Of a stretch of DNA of 64,000 nucleotides, positions 46,581 to 59,091 are shown piece after piece. This stretch comes from Zhongshania aquatica. Its GTDB lineage: Bacteria > Pseudomonadota > Gammaproteobacteria > Pseudomonadales > Spongiibacteraceae. The stretch covers positions 218,168-282,167 of the forward strand of contig NZ_JANZNQ010000005.1 of the NCBI RefSeq assembly GCF_027257955.1. Reading direction: 5' to 3'. A program made the position numbers and the translations under genes. The first letter of the stretch is position 1; each line of letters opens with the position of its first letter. Below the pieces are notes generated by a model. It made no database searches, was not told the origin of the DNA, and saw only the letters and a program-made list of their open reading frames with translations.

Positions 46581-48667
46581 TGACGAATACTCATGATTTA
46601 CTCATCGAGATCGGCACCGAAGAGCTGCCACCAAAAGCGTTAAAAACATTATCGAATGCATTTACTGACAGTGTAACGTCGCAACTTGGCGATCAGGCTT
46701 TAACGTTTTCCAAGGTTAAAAGTTTCGCAACGCCAAGAAGACTCGCGATACTGTTGTCTGACCTAGCGGAAACGTCGCCAGACAAAGAGTTAGAAATTTG
46801 GGGGCCTCCAGTCAAGGTCGCCTTCGATGATGCTGGAAACGCAACAAACGCTGCCTTAGCGTTTGCCAAGAAGAACAACATTAATGCTGACAATCTTAGC
46901 CAACATATTGATAACGACGGCAAGCAAGACAAACTCTGTTACCGCAGCACAGCAAAAGGTAGCGACACCAAAAATCTTATTGCAGGAATAATTGATACCG
47001 CATTACAGTCATTGCCGATCGCAAAAAGAATGCGTTGGGGCTCGTCACGAACTGAATTTGTAAGGCCCATCCAGTGGTTGGCAATTGTGTTTGGTGAAGA
47101 GGTTATTCACGAAACTATTTTTGAACTACGTTCATCTAACGTAAGTAAGGGACATCGCTTCCATTGCAATAGAGAGCTCTGCATAACGTCTGCAAGCAGC
47201 TATGAATCGATATTGCGAGAGCAGGGTAAAGTAATAGCTGACTATGATCTTCGCCAACAAATGATTCGGGATCAAATCACAGCTATCGGTCTATCGCTTG
47301 GCGGACACACCGTCATCAGCGATGATCTTTTAGATGAGGTCAGCTCACTCGTTGAATGGCCAGTCGCGCTAGCGGGTAGTTTTGAAGAGCGCTTTCTGAA
47401 AGTCCCCCCCGAAGCCTTAATCTCATCAATGAAAGAACATCAAAAGTACTTTCACGTTGTAGATTCTAACGAAAAATTGATGCCGCATTTTATAACGGTA
47501 TCTAATATCGAAAGCCGGGACCCTCAGAAAGTTATCGATGGTAATGAGCGAGTTATTAGACCTCGATTAAGTGACGCTGCATTTTTCTACGAGACAGACT
47601 GTAAAACCAGTCTTGAACAACGCCGAGAAAAATTGCGCACTATCGTTTTCCAAGATAAGTTAGGCACTATCTATGATAAAACCTGTCGGGTATCTTCATT
47701 AAGCGCCGACATAGCTGAGTTATTAAACGCTGATAAGAACAACGCGCGCCGCGCCGCCGAACTGTCGAAAAGCGACCTCGTTACTGAGATGGTACTAGAG
47801 TTCGATGACATGCAGGGTATCGCCGGATATTACTACGCCCAAAACGACGGCGAGGTGAACGACGTTGCGCTGGCAATGAACGAGCAATATATGCCGCGCT
47901 TTGCTGGCGACAACTTGCCCAGTACCATGACCGGAACAATCCTCGCTCTCGCAGATCGATTAGACACGATCACAGGTATATTTGGAATTGGCCAAATCCC
48001 TACAGGCTCCAAAGATCCCTTTGCCTTACGCAGGGCTTCGCTCGGCATATTAAGAATTATTGTCGAGAAAAACCTAACTCTTGACCTCAAAACGCTAGTC
48101 GATCTCGCCATAGAAAAGCACGATAAATTTGCGGGCAACACCAAGCTTAGTGAAACCGTGGTCAACTATATTCTCGATCGCCTGCGGGCCGGATACGAAG
48201 ATCAAGGTATATCTGCCGAAGTCTTTTTGGCCGTTAACGCCAAACAACTCAGCTCGCCGCTAGACATAGATCACCGCATTAAAGCCGTTCAAACTTTCAA
48301 TAAGCTACCCGAAGCTGGGGCATTAGCAGCAGCAAATAAACGAGTGTCAAACATACTTGCTAAGGTAGACGAACAAATCGTGGCGGAAATTAACTCCGAC
48401 CTTTTACAAGAAGCTGCTGAAGTAACTCTCGCACAACAACTGTCGCTACAGAAAGAAAAAGTCGAGCCTCTGTTTGCAGTTGCTGACTACGAAGGCGGAC
48501 TTAAGTCTTTGGCGGCGCTACAGACCGCTGTCGACGACTTCTTCGACCAGGTAATGGTAAATTCAGAAGATGATGCACTGAGAAAAAATCGCCTATCTTT
48601 GTTAAAACAACTACAGAGTTTATTTTTAGAAGTGGCAGATATTTCCCTACTCGTGGTCAGCAAGTAA
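46580..48667 (+). CDS. glyS: Glycyl-tRNA synthetase beta subunit
   Basis: tRNA-recognition subunit partnering GlyQ; 695 residues. Family segments include the N-terminal LLIEIGTEELPPKALKTL, FVRPIQWLAIVFGEEVI, PEALISSMKEHQKYFHVVD and GSKDPFALRRASLGILRI, with a C-terminal anticodon-binding-like domain. Full length. Translationally coupled to glyQ. Confidence 0.97.
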   Translation: MTNTHDLLIEIGTEELPPKALKTLSNAFTDSVTSQLGDQALTFSKVKSFATPRRLAILLSDLAETSPDKELEIWGPPVKVAFDDAGNATNAALAFAKKNNINADNLSQHIDNDGKQDKLCYRSTAKGSDTKNLIAGIIDTALQSLPIAKRMRWGSSRTEFVRPIQWLAIVFGEEVIHETIFELRSSNVSKGHRFHCNRELCITSASSYESILREQGKVIADYDLRQQMIRDQITAIGLSLGGHTVISDDLLDEVSSLVEWPVALAGSFEERFLKVPPEALISSMKEHQKYFHVVDSNEKLMPHFITVSNIESRDPQKVIDGNERVIRPRLSDAAFFYETDCKTSLEQRREKLRTIVFQDKLGTIYDKTCRVSSLSADIAELLNADKNNARRAAELSKSDLVTEMVLEFDDMQGIAGYYYAQNDGEVNDVALAMNEQYMPRFAGDNLPSTMTGTILALADRLDTITGIFGIGQIPTGSKDPFALRRASLGILRIIVEKNLTLDLKTLVDLAIEKHDKFAGNTKLSETVVNYILDRLRAGYEDQGISAEVFLAVNAKQLSSPLDIDHRIKAVQTFNKLPEAGALAAANKRVSNILAKVDEQIVAEINSDLLQEAAEVTLAQQLSLQKEKVEPLFAVADYEGGLKSLAALQTAVDDFFDQVMVNSEDDALRKNRLSLLKQLQSLFLEVADISLLVVSK

Positions 48668-48708
48668 ATCGCTAATGCCCCCAACGCGACAACAGGGGCT
48701 GTAGAAAA

Positions 48709-48739
48709 ACGGCGGCAATTCATTATGAATTGCCGCCGT
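48709..48739. terminator. Perfect hairpin between glyS and plsC
   Basis: ACGGCGGCAATTCAT (48709-48723) and its exact reverse complement (48725-48739) flank a single T. Five As lie on the left, so a T-tract exists only when read leftwards; on the right there is none. A terminator or attenuation structure between glyS and plsC is plausible. Confidence 0.5.
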
Positions 48740-48758
48740 CTAAACTTGAGATTCAGGA

Positions 48759-49484
48759 ATGGCATTTATAAATAATAGTATTTTATCTATACGCTCAGCG
48801 CTTTTCTTTATCGGCTACGCCTTGATAACAATGTTTATTAGCGTAACCGGTATACTATTCACGTCATTTTTGCCGTTCCATATCCGCGGCCGATATTTTG
48901 TACTCGGTAATGCCGCGATTATCTTCTTGCTGCGTATTTGCTGTGGTGTTAAAACCGAAATCCGCGGTTCGCTACCAACGAAGTTGCCCTATGTCGCAAT
49001 GGCTAAACACCAAAGTCAGTGGGAGACATTTTACCTTCAGTGGTTTTTATTTCCCGTAGCCACTGTTGTTAAGAAAGAATTATTTAAAATTCCTTTCTTC
49101 GGCTGGGCATTGAAGATGATGAATGCTATTGGAATTGATCGCAGCAATCCCCGCGCAGCAATTCGACAAACAATGGAGCAAGGATTATCTAGATTAAGAC
49201 ATAATTATAATTTGCTCATATTCCCGGAGGGTACACGAACTCCTGTAGGTGTACGTGGAAAGTACGCGAGAAGCGGCTCCAGCATTGCAATAGAAGCCGG
49301 CGTAGCAGTGGTTCCCATAGCCCATAATGGCGGCAAAATATGGCCAGCTAAAAGCCTTCGCATAAAACCGGGCACAGTCATACTTGTTATTGGTGAGCCC
49401 ATCGACACCAATGGCAGAGAGAGTCGAGAACTAACACTAGAAGTAGAAAACTGGATAGAAAGCCAATGCGAGTTAATCCAATAG
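48759..49484 (+). CDS. plsC: 1-acyl-sn-glycerol-3-phosphate acyltransferase (PlsC family)
   Basis: Adds the second acyl chain in phosphatidic acid synthesis; 241 residues. One N-terminal membrane helix (about 13-35), then the acyltransferase motifs: HQSQWE (an H-X4-E version of the usual H-X4-D, common in this branch), FPEGTR and VAVVPIAHNGG. It lies between glyS and convergent gyrB, as in Pseudomonas, but the gmhB gene that usually sits between glyS and plsC is missing. Confidence 0.9.
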   Translation: MAFINNSILSIRSALFFIGYALITMFISVTGILFTSFLPFHIRGRYFVLGNAAIIFLLRICCGVKTEIRGSLPTKLPYVAMAKHQSQWETFYLQWFLFPVATVVKKELFKIPFFGWALKMMNAIGIDRSNPRAAIRQTMEQGLSRLRHNYNLLIFPEGTRTPVGVRGKYARSGSSIAIEAGVAVVPIAHNGGKIWPAKSLRIKPGTVILVIGEPIDTNGRESRELTLEVENWIESQCELIQ

Positions 49485-49566
49485 ACTTGGCTATGAATCT
49501 TATCAAAGCGGTTAACTAACGCAAAAAGTCTCTAATCAAAGAAGAATTAAATATAGAGTAAAGGTA

Positions 49567-49597
49567 GGAGCTATTGCAGTGACATGACAATAGCTCC
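49567..49597. terminator. Hairpin between convergent plsC and gyrB
   Basis: GGAGCTATTG and CAATAGCTCC form a perfect 10-bp stem around an 11-base loop. It lies between the two convergent stops. T-runs are weak on both sides, so it may be a Rho-assisted or bidirectional terminator. Confidence 0.5.
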
Positions 49598-49610
49598 GGG
49601 AGGGAAGGGC

Positions 49611-52034
<2,424 letters not shown>

Positions 52035-52152
52035 CTAACCTCTGTGTCCGAATTGCGGACAGCTAACTTATTTTATATTTTGCAGCAATATACTGCCTAA
52101 CACCCACTTACTGCTCAGAATATAACGGCAACAAGTCAAGACCACGAACGTT

Positions 52153-53277
52153 TCAGCACTCGCTTACTACACCATGTTCCACGTGAAACCTTTTTAACGG
52201 CTCACCAATACACCAGAGATCGCTAAGATCTGATCGCCTAACCGAGCTAGCAAACACTTGCACATCCAATTCCACCAACTCTTTAAATACCGCCTCGCAA
52301 CGCTTCTCGTCGAGTTCAGCGGCAAGATCATCTATCAAAAATACCGTCGAGATGCCTTGATTCAACAACACTCTCGATTGCGCCAACTTAAGTGCACAGA
52401 CTATGGTCTTTATTTGCCCTCTAGAGAGAACATCTCCCGCGGCCACACGACCCAGACGAAACTCAATATCTGCTCTATGCGGCCCAGATCGCGTAAAGCC
52501 AGCGCGCAAATCGCCCGCCAAGCCAGACTCTAGAGATTCACCTAAGGTCTGTTCCTCTACTTTCCACCCGGCCATCATGGTCATGGATAGATCGGGCATC
52601 TGGTCAAATCGCTCACCCAGAGAAGCGAGCAAGCGACTATATATTTCATCAAACGCCTCCGCCAGTAAATCGAAGTGCTTTGCACGAGCTTGATGTATAA
52701 GCCCGCCCATAGCCACCAACTCACTATTCCAAGGGGCAAGTAGCGCAGCGTCTATATTACCACGTCTGAGCAAGGAATTACGCTGTTGTAGGGCTTTCCT
52801 GTACCTCGGCCAGTACTCAAAAAACCCAGAATGTTTCACGTGGAACACTCCCCAATCCAAATACTGCCTGCGAACGCCAGGCCCACCCTCTAACAACTCA
52901 AAACTAGCAGGATTAATAACCTGCACAGGCATAACCCCAGCCAGCTGACCAGCTGTGGATAGTCGTTCGCCATCTAGCTTAACAAGCACCGCCCCCTTTT
53001 TAGGCCTCCGTACACCTATTACCGATTGGACGGGGCGCCCAGAACCCAAAAAGCCAATCTCGCCCCGAACCGTCAAATCCTCTTTTCCGTAGGAAATTAC
53101 AGACTCCATTTTACGGGACCGAAAAGACCTGGTTAACGCCAAGGTATGAATCGCCTCCAATACACTGGTTTTACCGCTACCGTTCACACCATGAATAAAA
53201 TTGAACTTACACAGGTGGCTCAAATCCGCGTATTGCAAATTGCGAAAGTTAAAAACCGTAATCTTTTCTAGGCGCAC
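52153..53277 (-). CDS. recF: DNA replication and repair protein RecF
   Basis: SMC-like ATPase that loads RecA at gaps; 374 residues. Walker A is in FIHGVNGSGKTSVLEAIHTLAL and the signature and Walker B near VLSRGQIKTIVCALKLAQ and FLIDDLAAELD. I favour the GTG at 53275-53277, giving MRLEKITVFNFRNLQ, the normal family start, with GGTGG 6 bases upstream; an in-frame GTG at 53298 is possible. Follows dnaN. Confidence 0.95.
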   Translation of the reverse strand: MRLEKITVFNFRNLQYADLSHLCKFNFIHGVNGSGKTSVLEAIHTLALTRSFRSRKMESVISYGKEDLTVRGEIGFLGSGRPVQSVIGVRRPKKGAVLVKLDGERLSTAGQLAGVMPVQVINPASFELLEGGPGVRRQYLDWGVFHVKHSGFFEYWPRYRKALQQRNSLLRRGNIDAALLAPWNSELVAMGGLIHQARAKHFDLLAEAFDEIYSRLLASLGERFDQMPDLSMTMMAGWKVEEQTLGESLESGLAGDLRAGFTRSGPHRADIEFRLGRVAAGDVLSRGQIKTIVCALKLAQSRVLLNQGISTVFLIDDLAAELDEKRCEAVFKELVELDVQVFASSVRRSDLSDLWCIGEPLKRFHVEHGVVSEC

Positions 53278-53473
53278 AGCACCCACCGGAGTAAACACTT
53301 AGACTTAGCCCAGCAACAGCTCTCAGAACCAACTGAACACGCAAAGTTTGGGCGTCGCACGGAATTCAAAACAAACAACACTAATAAGATGAGGGAAGGG
53401 AATCGGCACACCAAGGTAATGTCGCTATTCACATTACCCACATTCGGTGCGCCATAAAGGAAGGAGAAGGGCA

Positions 53474-54580
53474 TTACAAACGCATTGGCATCACAACATA
53501 TTGGCAATTTCCGCCATCCGCTTCTTCTATTAAAGCAGAGCTATTGGAATCCGACAGCGAAAATTTAGCAGACTCACCATGTATTGCCGACAATACATCG
53601 AGCAGATAGCTTACATTAAAACCTATCTCCAGGTTGTCCCCCTGATACTCAACCGCAACAGTCTCTTCAGCTTCTTCTTGCTCAGGGTTATTCGCTACTA
53701 TTCGAAGTTCCCCACTAGTGAGAAGCATGCGAATGCCACGGTATTTTTCATTCGACAGAATCGCGGTTCGAGCAAACGCTTGCTTAAGATCAGCCCTAGA
53801 TCCCAACACAACCTTTGTGCTGTTACGTGGCAACACACGTTCATAATCTGGGAATTTCCCATCGATTAATTTTGAGGTGAAGGTGAAGTCAGCCGTCACC
53901 ACACGAATGTGATTACCACCTACTATCACTTCCGCATCCTGGTCCTCATTCATCAATAGGCGCGCCAACTCAACAACACCTTTGCGTGGGACGATAACCT
54001 GCGCGGTTTGATCAACAGTGATATCTCCTTGATACGTTGCCATAGCCAAACGATGGCCGTCGGTAGCAACAACGCGAAGCTGACCATTAGTGACTTCAAA
54101 CAACATGCCGTTTAGATAGTAACGTACGTCTTGCTGCGCCATAGCAAAACTCGTGCGCTCTATAAGGCGTTTTAATTCGCCTTGCTTCAAGGTGAATGAC
54201 TGGCCACCTCTGGCTTGCTCAACACTTGGAAAATCGTTAGCAGGCAGAGTAGAAAGCTGAAAACGACTACGGCCAGACTTAATCACCAACTTTTGGTCAT
54301 CTAATTGGATACTTATATCAGAGCCATCAGGTAGGGCTTTACAGATATCAACTAACTTTTTAGCAGGAATCGTGATCTCACCAGGGATACCCGAGTCACT
54401 CTCTAAATGGACGCGGCCAATCAACTCCACCTCTAAATCCGTACCGGTAAGCGCCAACTCCTGGCCATTTAACACTAGCTGAACGTTAGCTAGTATCGGT
54501 AATGTTTGCCGGCGCTCGACAACACCCGCGACAAGATTTAAGGGCTTAATTAACGCTTCCCGCGAAATCGAAAATTTCAT
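53474..54580 (-). CDS. dnaN: DNA polymerase III beta subunit (sliding clamp)
   Basis: Ring-shaped processivity clamp; 368 residues with the three repeated clamp folds. Starts MKFSISREALIKPLNLVAGVVERRQTLP and ends with the conserved YVVMPMRL. Between dnaA (86-base gap) and recF (about 200 bases). The gap to recF holds no gene. Confidence 0.98.
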   Translation of the reverse strand: MKFSISREALIKPLNLVAGVVERRQTLPILANVQLVLNGQELALTGTDLEVELIGRVHLESDSGIPGEITIPAKKLVDICKALPDGSDISIQLDDQKLVIKSGRSRFQLSTLPANDFPSVEQARGGQSFTLKQGELKRLIERTSFAMAQQDVRYYLNGMLFEVTNGQLRVVATDGHRLAMATYQGDITVDQTAQVIVPRKGVVELARLLMNEDQDAEVIVGGNHIRVVTADFTFTSKLIDGKFPDYERVLPRNSTKVVLGSRADLKQAFARTAILSNEKYRGIRMLLTSGELRIVANNPEQEEAEETVAVEYQGDNLEIGFNVSYLLDVLSAIHGESAKFSLSDSNSSALIEEADGGNCQYVVMPMRL

Positions 54581-54666
54581 GCTTCCGGTTCCTATTCTTT
54601 TGAGTATCTATTCAAAGGGTTGTGGAATACTAAGGCTACTTTATTATATTAAGCGTCAGTAAAACA

Positions 54667-56163
54667 TCAGCTTGTCAGTAGTCTTATCAAATTTTGATAA
54701 TCTTCTCTTATATCACCATCGCTTTCGCGTAATTCTTTAATTTTCCGGCAGGCATGCAGAACAGTTGTGTGATCTCGACCACCAAATCCTTCTCCAATTT
54801 CAGGCAAACTATGATTAGTTAATTCCTTTGATAGCGCCATTGCGACCTGGCGCGGGCGAGCTACAGATCGGCTGCGTCTTTTAGACATCAGGTCAGCCAT
54901 CTTAATCTTGTAATACTCAGCTACAGTACGTTGAATATTATCTAAACTAACCTGCTTATCTTGAAGAGCCAACAAATCTTTAAGCGATTCCTTTATTAAA
55001 GAGATATCAATTGGCTTTGCCATAAAACGAGAGCTTGCGATAACACGCTTTAACACACCCTCTAACTCACGGACATTCGATCGTACCCGCTGGGCAATAA
55101 AAAACGCAGCATCAGAGGGGAGGTCAGCCTTTTCCTGCTCGGCCTTTTTTAAAAGAATCGCCACACGGGTTTCAAGTTCTGGCGGCTCTACAGCAACAGT
55201 TAACCCCCAGCCAAAGCGAGATTTAAGCCGCTCCTCTAAACCTTTAATTTCTTTTGGATAACGATCACAGGTCAATATCATTTGCTGACCGCCCTCTAGC
55301 AGGGCATTAAACGTATGGAAAAACTCTTCCTGTGAACGATCTTTACCTGAGAAAAACTGAATATCATCGATTAATAGTGCATCGACCGAACGATAATAAC
55401 GCTTGAATTCGTTAATCGCGTTAAGCTGTAACGCTTTAACCATATCAGCAACAAAACGCTCCGAATGTAAATATACCACCTTCGCATTCGGGTTTTGCTG
55501 CATTAATGCATTACCAACAGCATGCATTAAATGGGTCTTTCCCAGACCTACACCGCCATAAAGGAAAAGCGGGTTATAGCCTCTTCCAGGGTTACTAGCA
55601 ACCTGACTAGCTGCCGCCCGTGCTAATTGATTGGACTTGCCCTCAACAAATGTGTCAAAAGTATAGGATTCCATCAAAGAACTTTGGTGACGGATACCGC
55701 CCTCAACCTCTACCTGTCGCTGACCAGTAATTACCTGCGGTGCAACTGGAACAGAGACCGCGGGAGCAGATTGAAAGAACTCACTTGAATTTCGGCTCCG
55801 ATGCTCTGACTGCTGAGCAAAGCTACTACCTGTTGATGTTGGTGGCGATACCTGCGATCTTGTTTGTTGGCGAGGAACAACATTATTACTGCCAACACTA
55901 ACATTTGCGTGACGCTCGACAATACTTAGCTCAACTTGAACTTTAACACCTGGGGGAGATAACTCCGAAACCAACTCTACAATACGCGAGTAAAACCGAT
56001 CGCTTACCCACTCTCGCACGAAACGATTAGGCGCGCATAAACGAATCAAATCACCGGCAAGTTCAACCTGCAATGGACGAATCCATGTATTAAATTGCTG
56101 AGAAGGCAATTCATCTTGCAAATGCGCAATACATTTCTGCCACGTGGCTTCCGGCAACTCCAT
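54667..56163 (-). CDS. dnaA: Chromosomal replication initiator DnaA
   Basis: Initiator that binds DnaA boxes and opens oriC; 498 residues. Domain I (about 1-90, [24 protein letters not shown]), a variable Ser/Gln-rich linker (about 90-160), an AAA+ domain with [15 protein letters not shown] and [12 protein letters not shown], and the DNA-binding domain with [15 protein letters not shown]. Adjacent to the origin, as in Pseudomonas. Confidence 0.98.
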   Translation of the reverse strand: MELPEATWQKCIAHLQDELPSQQFNTWIRPLQVELAGDLIRLCAPNRFVREWVSDRFYSRIVELVSELSPPGVKVQVELSIVERHANVSVGSNNVVPRQQTRSQVSPPTSTGSSFAQQSEHRSRNSSEFFQSAPAVSVPVAPQVITGQRQVEVEGGIRHQSSLMESYTFDTFVEGKSNQLARAAASQVASNPGRGYNPLFLYGGVGLGKTHLMHAVGNALMQQNPNAKVVYLHSERFVADMVKALQLNAINEFKRYYRSVDALLIDDIQFFSGKDRSQEEFFHTFNALLEGGQQMILTCDRYPKEIKGLEERLKSRFGWGLTVAVEPPELETRVAILLKKAEQEKADLPSDAAFFIAQRVRSNVRELEGVLKRVIASSRFMAKPIDISLIKESLKDLLALQDKQVSLDNIQRTVAEYYKIKMADLMSKRRSRSVARPRQVAMALSKELTNHSLPEIGEGFGGRDHTTVLHACRKIKELRESDGDIREDYQNLIRLLTS

Positions 56164-56269
56164 TCTCCATTTTTAAATAATCTGAGCAATAAACACCCCA
56201 CCCACAGAAATAGCGGACTTAGGGAATATCTTCGTGATTTGAGCGTTATTCTACTCGCCAAGCACACAG

Positions 56270-56278
56270 TTATCCACA
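56270..56278 (+). promoter_or_regulatory. DnaA box (TTATCCACA)
   Basis: Exact match to the consensus box, about 105 bases upstream of the dnaA start, so it may also serve dnaA autoregulation. Confidence 0.85.
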
Positions 56279-56409
56279 AAATTCCCCAACAAAATAATAA
56301 CCAAAAATAGGAAAAAACCCTTTCTATTCAAAGCGCTATTAAGAGCGGGATTCTTATTAAGTAAAGTCATAGCAAAGTAACACACACCTTGATAACAGCA
56401 TTCAAATCC

Positions 56410-56429
56410 TGTGGATAACTTATGGATAA
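56410..56429 (-). promoter_or_regulatory. DnaA box pair (one perfect, one near-match)
   Basis: TGTGGATAA (56410-56418) is the reverse complement of a perfect box; TATGGATAA (56421-56429) differs from it at one base. The same orientation and an 11-base period suggest cooperative DnaA binding. Confidence 0.8.
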
Positions 56430-56608
56430 ACTGTTACTTTACTGCTAATTACTCAATCCTCGAAAAACTCCCAACTAAAGCATTCAAATCATTGCTATTA
56501 CACTTAATGTCCACTAAAATTCGCGATCCGATTTTTCACTGTCTCAGCTATTAGCTAGGCGGTGCTGGTGGAAATCACCAGCTTTATCTATATGTTACGG
56601 ACGAAATC

Positions 56609-56746
56609 ATGAGCAAAAGAACATTCCAACCAAGCAACCTTAAAAAAGCACGTAGCCACGGTTTCCGTGCTCGTATGGCAACTAAAAACGGCCGCAAATT
56701 AATTAACCGTCGCCGTGCTAAAGGTCGTGCAATTTTATCTGCATAA
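56609..56746 (+). CDS. rpmH: 50S ribosomal protein L34
   Basis: Very basic 45-residue ribosomal protein, starting [20 protein letters not shown] and ending [12 protein letters not shown], unmistakable L34. First gene of the rightward rpmH-rnpA-yidD-yidC-mnmE group, directly beside oriC. Confidence 0.97.
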   Translation: MSKRTFQPSNLKKARSHGFRARMATKNGRKLINRRRAKGRAILSA

Positions 56747-56780
56747 TCGCGGTTAAATATTAGAGTATGCTGGCATAACG

Positions 56781-57158
56781 GTGAGCTTTCACTTTGATAA
56801 GTCTCTACGTCTATTAAATGCCAGCGAATACCAAGCGGTATTCGACGAGTCTCGCCTGAAAGTCTCTACCGCTGAATTATTGTTTCTAGCACGTAAAAAC
56901 GATCTAAACCAAGCTCGACTTGGCTTAGTCATAGCAAAGAAAAACGTAAGGCTCTCTGTCCAACGCAACAGAATAAAGCGCATCGTCAGGGAAACCTTTA
57001 GGCTTAATCAGCACAAGCTGCTAGGTATCGACATCATCGTACTAGCCAGACGCGGCTTGGGTGATATTGATAACAAGCAACTTCATGAAACCTGTAATCA
57101 GCTTTGGTACCAGTTAGATAAAAAAGCTGAAAAACGATTTCGTCAGCAAGAGGGCTAG
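56781..57158 (+). CDS. rnpA: Ribonuclease P protein component
   Basis: Protein subunit that helps the RNase P RNA mature tRNA 5' ends; 125 basic residues. Family signature [30 protein letters not shown]. It starts at a GTG (56781). It lies 34 bases after rpmH and 5 bases before yidD. Confidence 0.96.
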   Translation: MSFHFDKSLRLLNASEYQAVFDESRLKVSTAELLFLARKNDLNQARLGLVIAKKNVRLSVQRNRIKRIVRETFRLNQHKLLGIDIIVLARRGLGDIDNKQLHETCNQLWYQLDKKAEKRFRQQEG

Positions 57159-57163
57159 TCAAT

Positions 57164-57427
57164 ATGCAGCGCTTGCTCATTGCCTGCATCCGTTTTTACC
57201 GCCTGTTTATCAGTCCGCTGATGGCGCCGCATTGCCGTTTTTACCCCAGTTGTTCTAGTTACGCAGTAGAAGCCTTGCAACAACATGGCGCGCTTCGCGG
57301 CAGCTGGCTGAGTATCAAACGAATTTGCCGCTGCCAACCCCTTAGCGCCGGCGGCTATGATCCTGTACCATCCTGCCACTGTCACTCCACAGAACTCACT
57401 CTATCAAGGCATTCAAGCAATGATTGA
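57164..57427 (+). CDS. yidD: Membrane protein insertion efficiency factor YidD
   Basis: Small amphipathic protein, 87 residues, that assists YidC-dependent membrane insertion. The signature is [45 protein letters not shown], spread over residues 25-70 with conserved cysteines. AGAGGG precedes the ATG. Its end overlaps the yidC start by 8 bases. Confidence 0.95.
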   Translation: MQRLLIACIRFYRLFISPLMAPHCRFYPSCSSYAVEALQQHGALRGSWLSIKRICRCQPLSAGGYDPVPSCHCHSTELTLSRHSSND

Positions 57428-59087
57428 TTTTCAGCGCTATCTTCTCATCGCCGCCATCGCTGCACTGTCACTTATGTTATTAGTAGAATGGCAGAAGTTT
57501 GAAACATCAAATCCCGTAGTCTCGGTGGTAAACCAAAACGCCACTAGTGCTGCACCTAAAACCAGCAGTGAAAACGGTGATTTACCCGCTATTATTAGTA
57601 GTGAAGACATCAATACAATCAAAACTGACACCACCAACGTTAAATATATTAACGTTCAGTCCGATGTGCTGGATTTGAAGATAGACTTACACGGTGGTGA
57701 TATTGTTTACGCTGCACTACCAAAATATACCGCTAGCCTAAAGGCAGAAGACCCATTTGTTATTCTCGAAGATAACGAAACACGACACTATATTGCCCAG
57801 AGTGGCTTAATCGGTGCCAACGCTACTGACACATCGAAAGGTCGGCCTCACTTTTCCGCATCGAATGCCGAATATAGATTGGAAGACGGTTCAGACACCT
57901 TAAATATCGACCTAAGCTACCAATACAGCGATACCATAACCATAATTAAGCGTTTTCACTTAAGTCGTGGCAAATACCTCATTAATGTCGAATATATTAT
58001 AGACAACCGCAGTGACAAGCCTTTCCAAGCCAGTTTTTTTGGGCAACTTAAACGCGGCAATAGTACAGACCCCAGCGTAAATGGCGAAGGCGGTATGTTT
58101 GCCATGAAACCCTTTATGGGCGTGGCTTACGCCACCGATGAAGACCTATACAAGAAAACAACGTTCAGCAAAATGCAAGACAAGCCAATAAAAGCCAATG
58201 TGAATGGTGGCTGGATTGGTGTTGTGCAGCATTACTTTGTCAGTGCATGGATTCCGTCTCCTGAATCTGTGAATGAACTCAGTACGATCGTCACAAAGCA
58301 GGGTATGAACATAGCTAGGGTAACAAGCGCATCTGTCACTGTTGCTCCGCAAAGCCAGGGTAAAATTAGTTCTGGCTTTTACACCGGTCCAAAAGATCAA
58401 TATAGCCTTAAAGAAGTATCTCCAGGTTTAGAGCTAACCGTTGATTACGGATGGCTATGGTGGATTGCTCAGCCATTATTCTGGTTACTCACAAAAATAC
58501 ACTCGGTGCTAGGTAACTGGGGTTTCTCAATCATCGGCGTTACCATTTTAGTAAAAGCGGCATTCTTTCAGCTAAATAAGAAAGCATTCACCTCAATGGC
58601 CAATATGCGCAAATTTCAGCCAAAACTGGCTGAAATTAAAGAGCGCTATGCTGACGATCGCCAAAAACAGTCACAGGCGATGATGGAATTGTATAAGAAA
58701 GAGAAAATTAATCCTCTCGGCGGCTGTCTGCCAATGGTTGTACAGATGCCTGTATTTATTTCTCTCTACTGGGTTTTGATGGAAAGTATTGAACTGCGCC
58801 ATGCCCCATTTATTCTATGGATTCACGACTTATCTGCCATGGACCCTTATTTTGTATTGCCACTGGTGATGGGCTTGTCGATGTTCATTCAGCAGCGCTT
58901 AAATCCAGCGCCACCAGATCCAATGCAAGCAAAAATAATGCAGTGGATGCCTATAGTATTCACTTTCTTCTTCTTATTTTTCCCTGCGGGCTTAGTACTT
59001 TATTGGGTAGTGAACAACACGCTATCGATTATTCAGCAGTACATTATCACCAAGCGTTTAGAGAAAAACGATTTAGCTACTCGCTAA
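57420..59087 (+). CDS. yidC: Membrane protein insertase YidC
   Basis: Inserts and folds inner-membrane proteins, alone or with SecYEG; 555 residues. An N-terminal helix ([21 protein letters not shown]), a large periplasmic beta domain (about 60-340) and five C-terminal helices with [20 protein letters not shown]. The ATG at 57420 matches the family start; the frame is open further upstream inside yidD. Confidence 0.97.
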   Translation: MIDFQRYLLIAAIAALSLMLLVEWQKFETSNPVVSVVNQNATSAAPKTSSENGDLPAIISSEDINTIKTDTTNVKYINVQSDVLDLKIDLHGGDIVYAALPKYTASLKAEDPFVILEDNETRHYIAQSGLIGANATDTSKGRPHFSASNAEYRLEDGSDTLNIDLSYQYSDTITIIKRFHLSRGKYLINVEYIIDNRSDKPFQASFFGQLKRGNSTDPSVNGEGGMFAMKPFMGVAYATDEDLYKKTTFSKMQDKPIKANVNGGWIGVVQHYFVSAWIPSPESVNELSTIVTKQGMNIARVTSASVTVAPQSQGKISSGFYTGPKDQYSLKEVSPGLELTVDYGWLWWIAQPLFWLLTKIHSVLGNWGFSIIGVTILVKAAFFQLNKKAFTSMANMRKFQPKLAEIKERYADDRQKQSQAMMELYKKEKINPLGGCLPMVVQMPVFISLYWVLMESIELRHAPFILWIHDLSAMDPYFVLPLVMGLSMFIQQRLNPAPPDPMQAKIMQWMPIVFTFFFLFFPAGLVLYWVVNNTLSIIQQYIITKRLEKNDLATR

Positions 59088-59091
59088 AGAA

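Larger units (their letters stand above)
56164..56608. other. Origin of replication oriC
   Basis: The 445-base gap between leftward dnaA and rightward rpmH holds no gene. It contains a perfect DnaA box (56270-56278), a second perfect box in the opposite direction (56410-56418) followed by a near-match (56421-56429), and AT-rich runs between them (about 56279-56400) suitable for unwinding. The dnaA-oriC-rpmH arrangement is the known Pseudomonas-type origin. Confidence 0.85.
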
